64,000 nucleotides of DNA from Pseudomonadota bacterium (GTDB lineage Bacteria; Bdellovibrionota; Bacteriovoracia; Bacteriovoracales; Bacteriovoracaceae). Below are positions 51,156-60,422 of this stretch, in pieces. The position numbers and the translations under genes are program-made. Every line of letters begins with the position of its first letter. Position 1 is the first letter of the stretch. The DNA lies in assembly GCA_027488375.1 (NCBI GenBank), contig JAIYBW010000004.1, positions 558,001-622,000 on the forward strand, written 5' to 3'. The notes under the pieces are model-generated. The model was given only the letters and a program-made list of their open reading frames with translations. It searched no databases and was not told where the DNA came from.

Positions 51156-52741
51156 AAACACCAGATATTCCCAAGAATGAAGAAGAGCGCCTTAAGGACT
51201 TATTAAGACTTGAGGTTCTTGATACAAATTCTGAACAACACTTTGATGAGCTTACTAAGCTTGCAAGTGAAATTTGTGAAACAAAAATTTCACTCATTTC
51301 TCTTATTGACTCTGATCGCCAATGGTTTAAATCAAAAGTCGGTCTAGATGCCTCTGAAACACCTCGAAATATCTCTTGGTGTGGTCATGCAATCCTAGAA
51401 GACGAAATATTCGAAATTCCAGATGCAGAATTAGATGACCGTTTTAGAGACAATCCTCTTTACACAGGTCAACCCCATGTAAGATTTTATGCGGGAGCCC
51501 CCTTAAAAACGTCTCATGGATATAATATAGGAACATTATGTGTCATCGACAGTAGCCCTAAAATACTGACGACTTGGCAAAAAGAAAGTCTTCAAATCCT
51601 GGCACGACAAGTTGTTCTCTTACTCGAAGCGAGGCTTAGAGAAAAAAAACTAGAACTTATAAATGAAAAGCTGGATGTCATTGTAAAGAATATTCCTCTT
51701 AATCTTGTCACATACAATTTTGACGGAGAAATCAATTGGGTGAATAATCAATGGCAAAAAGATTTTGATTTCTCAGCTCATGATCTCATCAATAAAAAAA
51801 TTTCTCAAATCCTGCCAAATAAAAATAATTATGATTTTTTATCACCTAACAAGACTTGGAATCAAATCGAATTAAAAAACAAATCAGGAGAAAATGTTTT
51901 TACGAACTGGATCAGTATTCCAGTTAACACACACCATTTTCTCGGTATCGGAAAAAATGTTACTCAACAAGTTAAGAGTGACATTGAAACAAAACAACTT
52001 GAAAAAAACCTAGAAGATCAAAAAAGGATTTCACAGCATCAGGCGAAACTCGCTTCTTTGGGGCAGCTAGCTGCAGGTGTAGGTCATGAAATTAATAATC
52101 CCTTGGCGATTATTAAAGGATTTCTCCATGCATTAGATGGGGAATTAACCAGTCATCAACCTGCTGATTCAAAGTCATTCTATCTTCTCAGAAAAATAGA
52201 GCATGCAACTGATCGTATAGTAAATATTGTCAAAGGCCTTAAATCTTTTTCACGAGCAGACCAATCAGAATTAGAATATTTTTCATTTAATGACACTCTT
52301 TCAATAACACTCCAGCTTGTCAGTGATATCTATCAAAAAGAAGGATTTAATTTCAAACTAGAAGATCATACATCTGAACCTCTGATTGTTTTCGGCAACA
52401 AGGGCAGGATGGAACAAGTTTTTTTAAATTTAATCAATAACGCTAAAGACGCCATGGAAGATTCTCAGGATAAAAACATACAACTGATCTTAAAAGAAGA
52501 TTCAGGGAAGGCTTTTTTCAGTATCAGAGATTCAGGTCAAGGCATATCTGACGAGATAAAAGATAAAATTTTTGATCCTTTTTTTACGACAAAAGAAGTG
52601 AATAAAGGTACGGGGATTGGACTCTCGATTGTTGCTTCTATTATAAAAGACATGGATGGCGAAATTAAGTTTGAATCAAAGCTTGGTCATGGAACAACGT
52701 TTATTGTTGAATTACCCATGTCTAAAATGACGAAAGCGTAA
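51152..52741 (+). CDS. GAF-PAS sensor histidine kinase
   Basis: 529 aa, soluble. GAF domain about 20-165 (DRQWFKSKVGLD, FYAGAPLKTSHGYNIGTLCVID), PAS about 175-275, a coiled helix, HisKA with H312 in GVGHEINNP, then HATPase with NLINNAKDAM (N box), DSGQGIS (G1), FDPFFTTK (F box) and GTGIGLSI (G2). No receiver or cognate regulator is adjacent. The position after the urate operon might allow control of purine or membrane lipid genes, but this is speculative. Its 3' end overlaps the convergent hydrolase by 20 bases. Confidence 0.92.
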   Translation: MKTPDIPKNEEERLKDLLRLEVLDTNSEQHFDELTKLASEICETKISLISLIDSDRQWFKSKVGLDASETPRNISWCGHAILEDEIFEIPDAELDDRFRDNPLYTGQPHVRFYAGAPLKTSHGYNIGTLCVIDSSPKILTTWQKESLQILARQVVLLLEARLREKKLELINEKLDVIVKNIPLNLVTYNFDGEINWVNNQWQKDFDFSAHDLINKKISQILPNKNNYDFLSPNKTWNQIELKNKSGENVFTNWISIPVNTHHFLGIGKNVTQQVKSDIETKQLEKNLEDQKRISQHQAKLASLGQLAAGVGHEINNPLAIIKGFLHALDGELTSHQPADSKSFYLLRKIEHATDRIVNIVKGLKSFSRADQSELEYFSFNDTLSITLQLVSDIYQKEGFNFKLEDHTSEPLIVFGNKGRMEQVFLNLINNAKDAMEDSQDKNIQLILKEDSGKAFFSIRDSGQGISDEIKDKIFDPFFTTKEVNKGTGIGLSIVASIIKDMDGEIKFESKLGHGTTFIVELPMSKMTKA

Positions 52742-53699
52742 GCAGATATTCCTTAATCGCAAGATCTTGCCATCTCTCAAAACTAAACCAACCTCGTTTT
52801 GAGAGATAGCCCATATGTCCCCCTGAATTCTCAATATGGACATGCAAAAAATCATTTCTATCAAACCCAGAATAGTCATCATGAGAAATGAAGGGATCAT
52901 CTTTAGACGTTAATAAAACAATAGGTATTTTGATATCTTTAAAGTACTGAAGAGAAGAACAAGATTCATAATAATGTTCACGATTTTTAAATCCACCGGC
53001 CGGGGCCGTAAAAGCATCGTCAAAATCTCTAAGGGTTTTAATATTTTTTACTTTATCAAAATCTTCAGTCCTATTTTTCTTTATATAACGTTGCAATTCC
53101 CAAACAAACGTCTTGTCATAAATCTTATTAAGGCCTCGATTTAAATTGAAGGATGTTTTTGTTAAGTTTATCGGCCCGTTGACTGCGATCCCTGCGTCTG
53201 GAGTAGAATCTCCACGAACCTTTGCAGAAAGCAGAAGTAAGGCATTAGCACTTAAGCTAAATCCAATAGCAATATGCCGATAATGTGGAAATTTTTGTCG
53301 CCCAAATCGAATAACGGCCGAAAGATCTTCCGAACGCCCACAGTGATAGGCTTCACGGGCAAGCCCCTCCCCTTTGCCGCACCCACGATGATTATTTATA
53401 AAGACATGGTGACCTAAATTTTGAGCTATCCGCGCAGTTCGGTTCATGTAACCAGCATCAGCACTCCCACCAAGGCCATGAAAAATATAGACCACAACTT
53501 CTGAATGGCCTTTTAAGTATGTAGAATGAATTTTTTCATTTTCAGTTTCAAGTGAAATTAAAAATTCTTCTGTTGGACCTTTAAAACCTTCAGAAGGTAA
53601 GAGATGACCAAGGATTGTTTGTAAATGACCACCGCGGGCCCAAAAAGGTGGATTGCAGGGAGGGATTTTATGGCGTGTCTCTTTGAGCTGACTAAGCAT
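52722..53699 (-). CDS. YheT-type alpha/beta hydrolase
   Basis: 325 aa. The family opening NPPFWARGGHLQTI is present, then the oxyanion FHGLGGS, NHRGCGKGEG, the nucleophile GFSLSANAL, an Asp in SKDDPFI and the catalytic His in SGGHMGYL. YheT/EMB8 proteins are lipases or esterases of unknown substrate. Start is uncertain: ATG at 53699 is used; ATG at 53720 is equally weak in ribosome binding. Either way it overlaps the end of the upstream methyltransferase gene. Confidence 0.88.
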   Translation of the reverse strand: MLSQLKETRHKIPPCNPPFWARGGHLQTILGHLLPSEGFKGPTEEFLISLETENEKIHSTYLKGHSEVVVYIFHGLGGSADAGYMNRTARIAQNLGHHVFINNHRGCGKGEGLAREAYHCGRSEDLSAVIRFGRQKFPHYRHIAIGFSLSANALLLLSAKVRGDSTPDAGIAVNGPINLTKTSFNLNRGLNKIYDKTFVWELQRYIKKNRTEDFDKVKNIKTLRDFDDAFTAPAGGFKNREHYYESCSSLQYFKDIKIPIVLLTSKDDPFISHDDYSGFDRNDFLHVHIENSGGHMGYLSKRGWFSFERWQDLAIKEYLLTLSSF

Positions 53700-54360
53700 A
53701 TGTTGACCATTTTTTCTCATCAATATTTAAAATCAAATCTCTCGCCTTTTGAGCTCGTTTTTGGCTGCGCTCAATACCGATGACATTTAAACCAAAGGCG
53801 TGGGCCGTTGCCACCATACTCCCTTCACCACAAAATGGATTTAAAAGAGTTTTGGTTGGAACTCTTTCAGATAGAAATTTTCCCATCATCATACAGGCTT
53901 CAAGACCCATTCCACGTTGCCAGGTTTTCTCACCTAGATCGGCCAGGACATCAGGACTTGAGTATGAGGTATCAAGTCTTAGATTTTTAGAGAAACAAAG
54001 AATTTGAGAGTATGAAGGCCGCCCAAAAGTCGTGGTTCCGGCCGGAGATCGACAAATAATTTTATGCCACAAGAGCTGGCTTCCTTCTTCTTCAGCAGCT
54101 TTTTGACAAAGATGTCCTTTATCGACCCAAAGACCTTCATATTTAATATCAGACTGATAAAAGAGAGTGACTCCATTATCTGATGTATTCTTAAAAACAA
54201 GTCTCGCAGTTGAAATAAACCACTCTTTCCATTGACTTAAATTATAAGAAGGAAATTCCGAAATATCTGGAAGTGAAGCCACACAAGAAAAATCAGAGCG
54301 ATCTTTTTCCTCATTTAACCATTTAACTGCATCTTCAACCAAGACTTCACGATGGGTCAT
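53692..54360 (-). CDS. SAM methyltransferase with permuted motif order
   Basis: 222 aa. The catalytic-type motif comes first (CVASLPDISEFP, resembling motif IV of amino-methyltransferases). The SAM motif comes last (LLNPFCGEGSMVATAHAFGLNVIGIE), preceded by GTTTFGRPSYSQILCFSK. This permutation is like beta-class DNA and some RNA methyltransferases. The target is unknown; no restriction enzyme is adjacent. It is coupled by ATGA to the S4-domain gene, which hints at an RNA target. Confidence 0.75.
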   Translation of the reverse strand: MTHREVLVEDAVKWLNEEKDRSDFSCVASLPDISEFPSYNLSQWKEWFISTARLVFKNTSDNGVTLFYQSDIKYEGLWVDKGHLCQKAAEEEGSQLLWHKIICRSPAGTTTFGRPSYSQILCFSKNLRLDTSYSSPDVLADLGEKTWQRGMGLEACMMMGKFLSERVPTKTLLNPFCGEGSMVATAHAFGLNVIGIERSQKRAQKARDLILNIDEKKWSTYA

Positions 54361-54566
54361 AACACTTGTATTTTATGATGAAGATATTCAATAATCTGCC
54401 CACTTCGTATTTTTGCTCTTTTCCTTAATTCGACAACTCCATCAACCTTAACAACACCAGTTGCAATAATGTGTTTCGCTTCGGCACCTGTTGAAAAAAG
54501 ACCCGTAATTTTCAAAAGGTCGCATAAATCAATGTGAAGTGAGTCTTTAAGTTTGAATTCAATCAT
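54357..54566 (-). CDS. S4 RNA-binding domain protein (YbcJ-like)
   Basis: 69 aa made almost entirely of one S4 domain (LCDLLKITGLFSTGAEAKHIIATGVVKVDGVVELRKRAKIRSGQII in sections). YbcJ-like proteins bind RNA, probably ribosomal. It overlaps the methyltransferase start as ATGA and lies three bases after the SET gene, so the three are probably co-transcribed. Confidence 0.88.
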   Translation of the reverse strand: MIEFKLKDSLHIDLCDLLKITGLFSTGAEAKHIIATGVVKVDGVVELRKRAKIRSGQIIEYLHHKIQVL

Positions 54567-54568
54567 AA

Positions 54569-54958
54569 TTATTTTTTTAACTTGAAAATCGCTTCTGTAT
54601 CAAAAGCTCTATAGTCACAAGTTAACTCTTCCCCTGCTTTAATATCACGAATAGCAAGATTATAGGCATTCCCATCACCTGCTTCAACTAAATTTGGATC
54701 TTCTGAATGATTCATATGCCTGGCATGATCACCACAGAGGATAAATGTTTTCTTGGAGCCAGTATTTTGTCCGTAAGCGTAGGTCTTCATAAATTCTGCA
54801 ATGGCCGGATGACAAGTGTTTAAATAGGCCTCGTCAAATTCAACATCCAGCAGAGGATCCATTTTCCAGACAATTTGGCCTGCTTTAATATCTTCCGCCG
54901 TAAAACAGCCTACGCCATGTATTTCACTAAACTTTAAAAATGATTTTACGAGTAACAT
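54569..54958 (-). CDS. Bacterial SET-domain protein
   Basis: 129 aa consisting of a SET fold: IHGVGCFTAEDIKAGQIV, then RHMNHSEDPNL (the NHS pseudoknot element) and IKAGEELTCDY. Bacterial members are protein lysine methyltransferases of unknown substrate. It lacks the Cys-rich post-SET region. No Shine-Dalgarno is obvious. First of a run leading into the S4 and methyltransferase genes. Confidence 0.85.
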   Translation of the reverse strand: MLLVKSFLKFSEIHGVGCFTAEDIKAGQIVWKMDPLLDVEFDEAYLNTCHPAIAEFMKTYAYGQNTGSKKTFILCGDHARHMNHSEDPNLVEAGDGNAYNLAIRDIKAGEELTCDYRAFDTEAIFKLKK

Positions 54959-54982
54959 AACTAAAGATTTTTTCCATTTTTA

Positions 54983-56218
54983 TTAAGAGTTAGTAACGTC
55001 TTGTTTTTGATCATCCAAGGCGATTGAAACAATCATATCGCCTAATACATTAACTACAGATCGCCCTCGGCCTAGAACCCAGTCAACAGTTAAAAGCATC
55101 GGTAATATTTCTGTCGGAAGTCCCACTGTGGTGAGCACTAATGACAAAGTAATAAAACCAGCTTCAGGTATACCGGCAATCCCAATCGTTCCTAAGATAC
55201 AAATGAAGGCAGCCGTTAATTGAGTCGCAAGATCCATTTGTATACCAGCGGCCTGGGCCACAAAAAAGACGGCCATCCCTTCATAAAGCAATATTCCATC
55301 ATTATTTAAATTTGTTCCAACACAGGCCCCTAAAGTAGAAGCTTTTTTAGAGACCTTGAGTTCCTCCAAATTCTTAAGAGTCAGTGGAAGTGTCGCCAGT
55401 GATGAATTAACACCCCAAGCATAGATTAAAGTTCTTTTAACAGTTCTCCAAAAATGGCGAAGAGGAACTTTTTTGAAAATGAGCCAGCCTTGATAAACGA
55501 AAAAAACATGGAGAAAAAGTCCTAGTAACCCGACACCCAAATAATAGCTTAATCCTTTAAGGGGCCCAAAACCATATTCACCCACCGTTTTCACTGTCAC
55601 TGCAAAAACTGCAATTGGCACTAGATGCACAAGCCACGTCAACGCAACTTCAAACATTTTGGTCATAAGTGTTAAAAAATGAGTCAACCTCTCAATCAGC
55701 TCAGATTCATGCTGATTGGCCATCTTTTTTACCTTCTTCAAAGCAAATCCAAGGATGAGCGCAATAAAAATTAAGCTAATGACAGTATTATCAACGAAGG
55801 GCTTAACAAAGCTCTCCGGAAAATAACCTTTAAAATTTTCGATAAAATTAATTTTTTGACCAGCATATTTCGCCAATTGATCGGGAGGTGTCAGGGAACT
55901 GTGAATATTTGATAGAGATTCCCCTGCATTAAAAATTTTTGAAAGACCGATCCCAATCGTAAGTGCAAATGCAGAATTTAAGACATTTATCAAAATGAGT
56001 TTGGTTCCAAGCTTCCCAGATATTTCAGAGGTTAAAATAGAACTTAAAATGACAAAAAAGAGCAAAGGAGTTGCTGCAGCCTTAATTAATGTAATAACAA
56101 TTTTTCCAAGTTCACCAATGGCACCAAGTTCTTTACCAAAAAAAGACCCGATAATTGCCCCAAAAATCATGGCCACAATAATCTGAAAAGAGAGACTTTT
56201 GAAAAAAGAAGATGACAT
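54983..56218 (-). CDS. DAACS sodium:dicarboxylate/amino-acid symporter
   Basis: 411 aa, GltP-like fold with about eight membrane helices and two hairpins. Signature elements: NSSLATLPLTLKNLEELKVSK (HP1), ACVGTNLNNDGILLYEGMA (TM7 NMDGT-like), GTIGIAGIPEAGFITLSLVL (HP2) and VDWVLGRGRSVVNVLGD (TM8). Imports glutamate, aspartate or C4-dicarboxylates with sodium. GGAG lies before the ATG. Confidence 0.9.
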   Translation of the reverse strand: MSSSFFKSLSFQIIVAMIFGAIIGSFFGKELGAIGELGKIVITLIKAAATPLLFFVILSSILTSEISGKLGTKLILINVLNSAFALTIGIGLSKIFNAGESLSNIHSSLTPPDQLAKYAGQKINFIENFKGYFPESFVKPFVDNTVISLIFIALILGFALKKVKKMANQHESELIERLTHFLTLMTKMFEVALTWLVHLVPIAVFAVTVKTVGEYGFGPLKGLSYYLGVGLLGLFLHVFFVYQGWLIFKKVPLRHFWRTVKRTLIYAWGVNSSLATLPLTLKNLEELKVSKKASTLGACVGTNLNNDGILLYEGMAVFFVAQAAGIQMDLATQLTAAFICILGTIGIAGIPEAGFITLSLVLTTVGLPTEILPMLLTVDWVLGRGRSVVNVLGDMIVSIALDDQKQDVTNS

Positions 56219-56604
56219 GGCCGTGCTCCGATAATGATAAAGAGATAGTATCTGGCCAAAGTAAAAATTTTTAAAGTTTAAAGTCTTAAGAGAAGCTCTG
56301 CTTCATGGAATATTAATGACAAATCATTGATTCAGACTCAGAACCCGACTGAACGGCCATGCTATTTTTTATAAAATTTGACCACCCTTAAACCAAGTGT
56401 CATGAAGCCAATCAAGACTAGATCCAGGGCAAAAAATTTTGGTAAGCGACGTTGAAGTGAATTAATTAACATACGAATAAAACTTGGAGCTGCGATCATG
56501 GCCAGAACTGACATTGATCAATAAAAAGAATGATAAGGGCAATTTAAACTTTTTACTCAAAAGTATTAAATAAGATTGAGATATAACCCTAGAAAGGAAA
56601 ATTT
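56219..56604. other. 386-base intergenic region
   Basis: Holds a possible 50-codon ORF on the minus strand (56362-56514) and the promoter and AAAGGA site of the CBS gene. I see no terminator or repeat. Confidence 0.4.
56362..56514 (-). CDS. Possible 50-aa membrane-associated peptide
   Basis: MSVLAMIAAPSFIRMLINSL then a basic stretch, a hydrophobic segment (FFALDLVLIGFMTLGL) and a Lys-rich end. Composition resembles a small membrane protein. No Shine-Dalgarno precedes it, so it may be chance. Confidence 0.3.
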   Translation of the reverse strand: MSVLAMIAAPSFIRMLINSLQRRLPKFFALDLVLIGFMTLGLRVVKFYKK

Positions 56605-57012
56605 ATGACGAAGCCAATCCCTAACATCATGAAATACATGACAAGCACACCTTATCACATTGAGAAGGACGCCTCTCTTATTGAAGCAGAAGAACTTATG
56701 CAAAAAAATGATATTCGCCATTTGCCAGTTGTTTTCCATGGAAAAATTGAGGGGGTTATAACCAGCACGGATATAAATTTAATTAAAGGCTTAAGAAATA
56801 TTGATATTAAAAATCTCAAAGTTTACGATTGCTTTACTCCAAACCCTTTTACTGTTAAACCAGACACCCATATGGATGTCGTCTTGGCAGAAATGGCAGA
56901 AAAGAAATACGGTTGTGCCCTGATTGAAGACAATCATCACTTAGTTGGAATTTTTACTTGGATAGATGCTCTTAAAGCAACCCAACACCTTCTTGAAACA
57001 AGATTAAAATAG
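56605..57012 (+). CDS. Tandem CBS-domain protein
   Basis: 135 aa, two CBS motifs only (MQKNDIRHLPVVFHGKIEGVITSTD and MAEKKYGCALIEDNHHLVGIFTWIDAL). Such proteins bind adenine nucleotides or SAM and act as sensors; no effector domain is attached. AAAGGA precedes the ATG. It ends one base before the next gene. Confidence 0.88.
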   Translation: MTKPIPNIMKYMTSTPYHIEKDASLIEAEELMQKNDIRHLPVVFHGKIEGVITSTDINLIKGLRNIDIKNLKVYDCFTPNPFTVKPDTHMDVVLAEMAEKKYGCALIEDNHHLVGIFTWIDALKATQHLLETRLK

Positions 57013-57013
57013 C

Positions 57014-58147
57014 ATGACAAAAAAAATCTTATATCTCTTTATTGTTTTGACCTCATCGGCTGTGCAGGCAGCAACTAGTGAACAAATGAATCAGGCTTTT
57101 GAAGCCTTGTCAAAACTAGTTCCTTACCTCACCAGTGAGGCAAAATTTCAAGAGAAAAAGAACTTTCCACTGATTGAGGAAAATCTCATCAAAATCCAGC
57201 AAGCCTTCAAAGCCGCAGGTCATGAGCGATTAGTGAAACAAGAAGTTTTCCTCCCTACTTATCAGTTGATTCAAGAAAACTTATCAGAAAGTCTACAATC
57301 CTTTAAAAGAGGAAATAAAGAAATTGCACTTTGGAGGCTTAAGGAACTGACTGCCATTTGCCTTGATTGCCATACTCGCCTACCGGGTGAACTTCCCTCA
57401 AGTTATGAATTAACTGGTCTTGATGTTGATCAATCAAGATTTACTGATGCTTATAATCTAGGGATTGCTCAACTTATCGTTCGCCGCTACCTGGATGCAA
57501 AAAACTCCTTCACGAAATCTATTGATCAAAAAATACTTAAAGGAGATACAAAGGATCTTATAAATCCCTTTAAACAAATTCTTCTCATCGAAACAAAAGT
57601 GCATAAAAACTCACTCGCGATGATAACCCTTATTGACCATTATAAAGATAAAAAAGGATTATCTCTTGAGCTCAAGCAAACCCTTCATAACTGGAAGGAG
57701 CAACTACTCGCTTGGACTAAAAAGAATATTTCGAGCGAGGGCCTTAAAACTGATGAGGAAGTTCAAAACTTTATTAAATTAACTGTTGAACCACTCACCA
57801 AGCATGCTCAACTAGAGGATGTTCATGATGTTGATCATCTTTTTATATCAGGTTTCCTTTCAAATTACATGTTCAGGAATAAACAATCCCCCCTCGGACC
57901 AGACCTCAATTTTTGGATTGGTCGCTCGGAGAAATATCTAAAGAGAGAAAACTTTTTTGGATCTGGTGACCTCTTTTTTAAACAGTGTATTTTGCGTTAT
58001 CCAAAACATGCTATGGCACTTAAATGTTTTGAGGAATATAAAGACTCCATAGAATTTGAATTTTCTGGATCATCCGGCACTCACATCCCTCCAGACATTA
58101 AGAAAGAACTTAATGAACTCAAGGGTTTAATAAATAAGAAGAAATAA
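57014..58147 (+). CDS. Exported single-haem c-type protein with helical repeats
   Basis: 377 aa. Signal peptide ending AVQAA, an alpha-helical region, then one haem-attachment motif C116-L-D-C119-H120, like cytochrome c' (motif after four helices). The remaining 230 residues look TPR-like (AYNLGIAQLIVRRYLDAKNSFTKSI). Predicted to be periplasmic electron transfer or gas/haem sensing. It has no Shine-Dalgarno of its own and is probably coupled to the CBS gene. Confidence 0.7.
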   Translation: MTKKILYLFIVLTSSAVQAATSEQMNQAFEALSKLVPYLTSEAKFQEKKNFPLIEENLIKIQQAFKAAGHERLVKQEVFLPTYQLIQENLSESLQSFKRGNKEIALWRLKELTAICLDCHTRLPGELPSSYELTGLDVDQSRFTDAYNLGIAQLIVRRYLDAKNSFTKSIDQKILKGDTKDLINPFKQILLIETKVHKNSLAMITLIDHYKDKKGLSLELKQTLHNWKEQLLAWTKKNISSEGLKTDEEVQNFIKLTVEPLTKHAQLEDVHDVDHLFISGFLSNYMFRNKQSPLGPDLNFWIGRSEKYLKRENFFGSGDLFFKQCILRYPKHAMALKCFEEYKDSIEFEFSGSSGTHIPPDIKKELNELKGLINKKK

Positions 58148-58251
58148 ATGATCTAAAAAATATGATCCTCGTAAAGAGAATCATGAAGTTCTCTAAATCC
58201 CTAAGGATTCAAAATCAAAACTTTTTTACTTAATCAAAGATTATAGAAAGA

Positions 58252-59100
58252 ATGAGAAATCATAAAAAGCCAAGACGACATTTTAATATTATCAAGGCCA
58301 GTGGTCGTCCCGAAATATTCTCAAAGAATAAACTCTATCAATCCATTCAACACTCAGGACTCTCCCCTAAAGCTTGTAAAAACATCACAGAACAAATTGC
58401 TAGCGAACTCAACGAGGGGTTTAAGACACGTGATATCTATCGCAAAGCTTTACATCTTGTTAAGGCTAGTTCCCAAGTTGCAGCTGTCCAGTATTCTCTA
58501 AAAAGAGCTCTCTTTGACCTCGGACCATCCGGTCATAATTTTGAATTATTTGTTTCAAGATATTTTGAGGCCAAAGGTTTCAAAACTAAAACATGTCAAT
58601 TAGTTCAAGGTAAATTTGTTAAACATGAGATCGATGTTCTAACTGAAAAAAATGGCTTAAGAAACTTTGTCGAATGTAAATTTCATAATCGTCTTGGTAT
58701 TAAGAATGACATCAAGATTGCACTCTATGTGAAGGCCCGTTGGGATGATTTAAGAACGGGCCCAGAAGGGAAGTTGCTAAAAGAATTTTATCTCGTTAGT
58801 AACACAGCATTTAGTACAGATGCCATCACCTATGCAAATGGTTCTGGCCTAAAACTTCTAGGCATTAATGCTCCCACCGGAAGATCTTTTCTTGATGAAA
58901 TTAAAGAAATGAAACTTTACCCTATCACAAGTTTAAGGTGCATAAATAAAAGCCTCAAAAATTCATTAATAGATAAAAAAATAATACTCGCCAGAGATTT
59001 ATGCGGTCGCAAGGATGTACTCTCTCAGCTTGGAATAAATGATTCCATCATTAGAGATATCATGAGTGAAGTTAATATTCTCTGTGAAGGAAATCGATGA
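58252..59100 (+). CDS. ATP-cone / restriction-endonuclease-fold protein
   Basis: 282 aa. Residues about 10-90: ATP-cone, the nucleotide-sensing module of ribonucleotide reductases (FNIIKASGRPEIFSKNKL, GFKTRDIYRKALHLV, AVQYSLKRALFDLGPSG). About 95-220: an Mrr-type nuclease core with D128 (IDVL) and E141-C-K143 (VECKF). The end (DLCGRKDVLSQLGINDSIIRDIM) resembles a helix-hairpin-helix. An ATP- or dATP-gated nuclease is plausible. It overlaps the beta-CASP RNase gene by ATGA, implying a joint system. Confidence 0.82.
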   Translation: MRNHKKPRRHFNIIKASGRPEIFSKNKLYQSIQHSGLSPKACKNITEQIASELNEGFKTRDIYRKALHLVKASSQVAAVQYSLKRALFDLGPSGHNFELFVSRYFEAKGFKTKTCQLVQGKFVKHEIDVLTEKNGLRNFVECKFHNRLGIKNDIKIALYVKARWDDLRTGPEGKLLKEFYLVSNTAFSTDAITYANGSGLKLLGINAPTGRSFLDEIKEMKLYPITSLRCINKSLKNSLIDKKIILARDLCGRKDVLSQLGINDSIIRDIMSEVNILCEGNR

Positions 59101-60392
59101 AAATTATCTTTTGGGGGGCCACTGACCAAGTGACTGGCTCTAAAACCTTTGTTGAGTTACCTGAAGGCCGCATTTTAATTGATTGTGGTCTTGTGCAAGG
59201 CCCAGAGAATGCAGAAGAGCAGAATCTTGAAAATCTTCCTTTTAAACCTAGTGATATTAAGGCGATCATTTTGACCCATGCTCACCTTGATCACTCTGGG
59301 TATCTGCCGAGGTTGGTTAAAAAAGGATTTAATGGCCCCATTTATTGCACTCCTGCTACGGCGAAACTCGTCAAAATTATCTTGGTTGATAGCGCTAAAT
59401 TATCTGAAGAAGAATTTTATTCTCAGCAAGATGTGATGCTCACGGACTCACTCATTAAGCCTGTGAATTGGCATCAAAAAATATCAATCTTAGGGGCCCA
59501 GTTTGAACTTATTCCAGCAGGCCATATCATAGGAGCTTCCTCAGTCATCTTGAAATCGGACGACAAAAAAATTATTTTCTCCGGAGATTTAGGACGCTTT
59601 GATGATCCTCTTCTCCCTCCTCCTGAGCTTTGCCATGATGGGAGCCTCATCATCATGGAGTCAACTTATGGGGGAAAATATAGAACTGGTGACTACCATA
59701 AGGATCTTCATACTTTTATTGCCACCGTAGTGAATGATTCTAGAGTTGGTATTATTGCAAGTTTTGCGGTCGCTAGAGCTCAAATGCTCATGTCACTTAT
59801 ATTTGATTTTTTCCAAAGACATCCCGAATATAAAGTAAGAGTTGTTCTTGATAGTCCTATGATGAAAGAAGCTTCCAAGATTTATAAACAATTTAGTGCT
59901 CTCACTAAAAATCAGCACCTCGTTGTCTCGGCCATGGAGGAATTTGATGTCCTTGAGCATGAAAGAGAATGGGAAAGTTTGCAAAAAAAATCTGGCCCAC
60001 TCATTATCATCAGTTCCTCTGGTATGCTGACGGGGGGAAGAATTAAGCGACATCTTGCCAATTGGCAAAACGATAATAAGGCAATCCTCTTCCTTCCAGG
60101 CTATCAGGGTGAAGGAACACCAGGGCGAGCGTTCCTCGAGGGAGATCGAACTATCTCGCTCAATGAAGAGGAAAATATCCAATGGTCAGGTGAAGTCTGG
60201 GGATCTGAAGCCTTTTCATCTCATGCTGATCAAGGCGAACTTATTCACTGGCTTGAAAGTGTTGATAAAACCCGTTCAATTTGTTTACTTCACGGTGAAG
60301 CTGTTGCAAAAATGGAATTAAAAAAGAAATTAAACGACCTCGGTTATAAGAATGTTTTCATTCCTTTCAAGGGTGAAAGCAAACTCATTTGA
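59097..60392 (+). CDS. Beta-CASP metallo-beta-lactamase RNase
   Basis: 431 aa. Metallo-beta-lactamase motif HAHLDHSGYLP, second His in GHIIGASS, Asp in FSGDLGRFDDPL, then the beta-CASP region with IIISSSGMLTGGR. The C-terminal RMMBL part has AFSSHADQGELIHWL and LLHGEA. Matches the CPSF73/YsxA-like RNA exo/endonuclease family, shorter than RNase J. Translation is coupled to the ATP-cone nuclease gene. Confidence 0.9.
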   Translation: MKIIFWGATDQVTGSKTFVELPEGRILIDCGLVQGPENAEEQNLENLPFKPSDIKAIILTHAHLDHSGYLPRLVKKGFNGPIYCTPATAKLVKIILVDSAKLSEEEFYSQQDVMLTDSLIKPVNWHQKISILGAQFELIPAGHIIGASSVILKSDDKKIIFSGDLGRFDDPLLPPPELCHDGSLIIMESTYGGKYRTGDYHKDLHTFIATVVNDSRVGIIASFAVARAQMLMSLIFDFFQRHPEYKVRVVLDSPMMKEASKIYKQFSALTKNQHLVVSAMEEFDVLEHEREWESLQKKSGPLIIISSSGMLTGGRIKRHLANWQNDNKAILFLPGYQGEGTPGRAFLEGDRTISLNEEENIQWSGEVWGSEAFSSHADQGELIHWLESVDKTRSICLLHGEAVAKMELKKKLNDLGYKNVFIPFKGESKLI

Positions 60393-60422
60393 AGGTCGTT
60401 TTTATCTGTTATTCAAATATCT

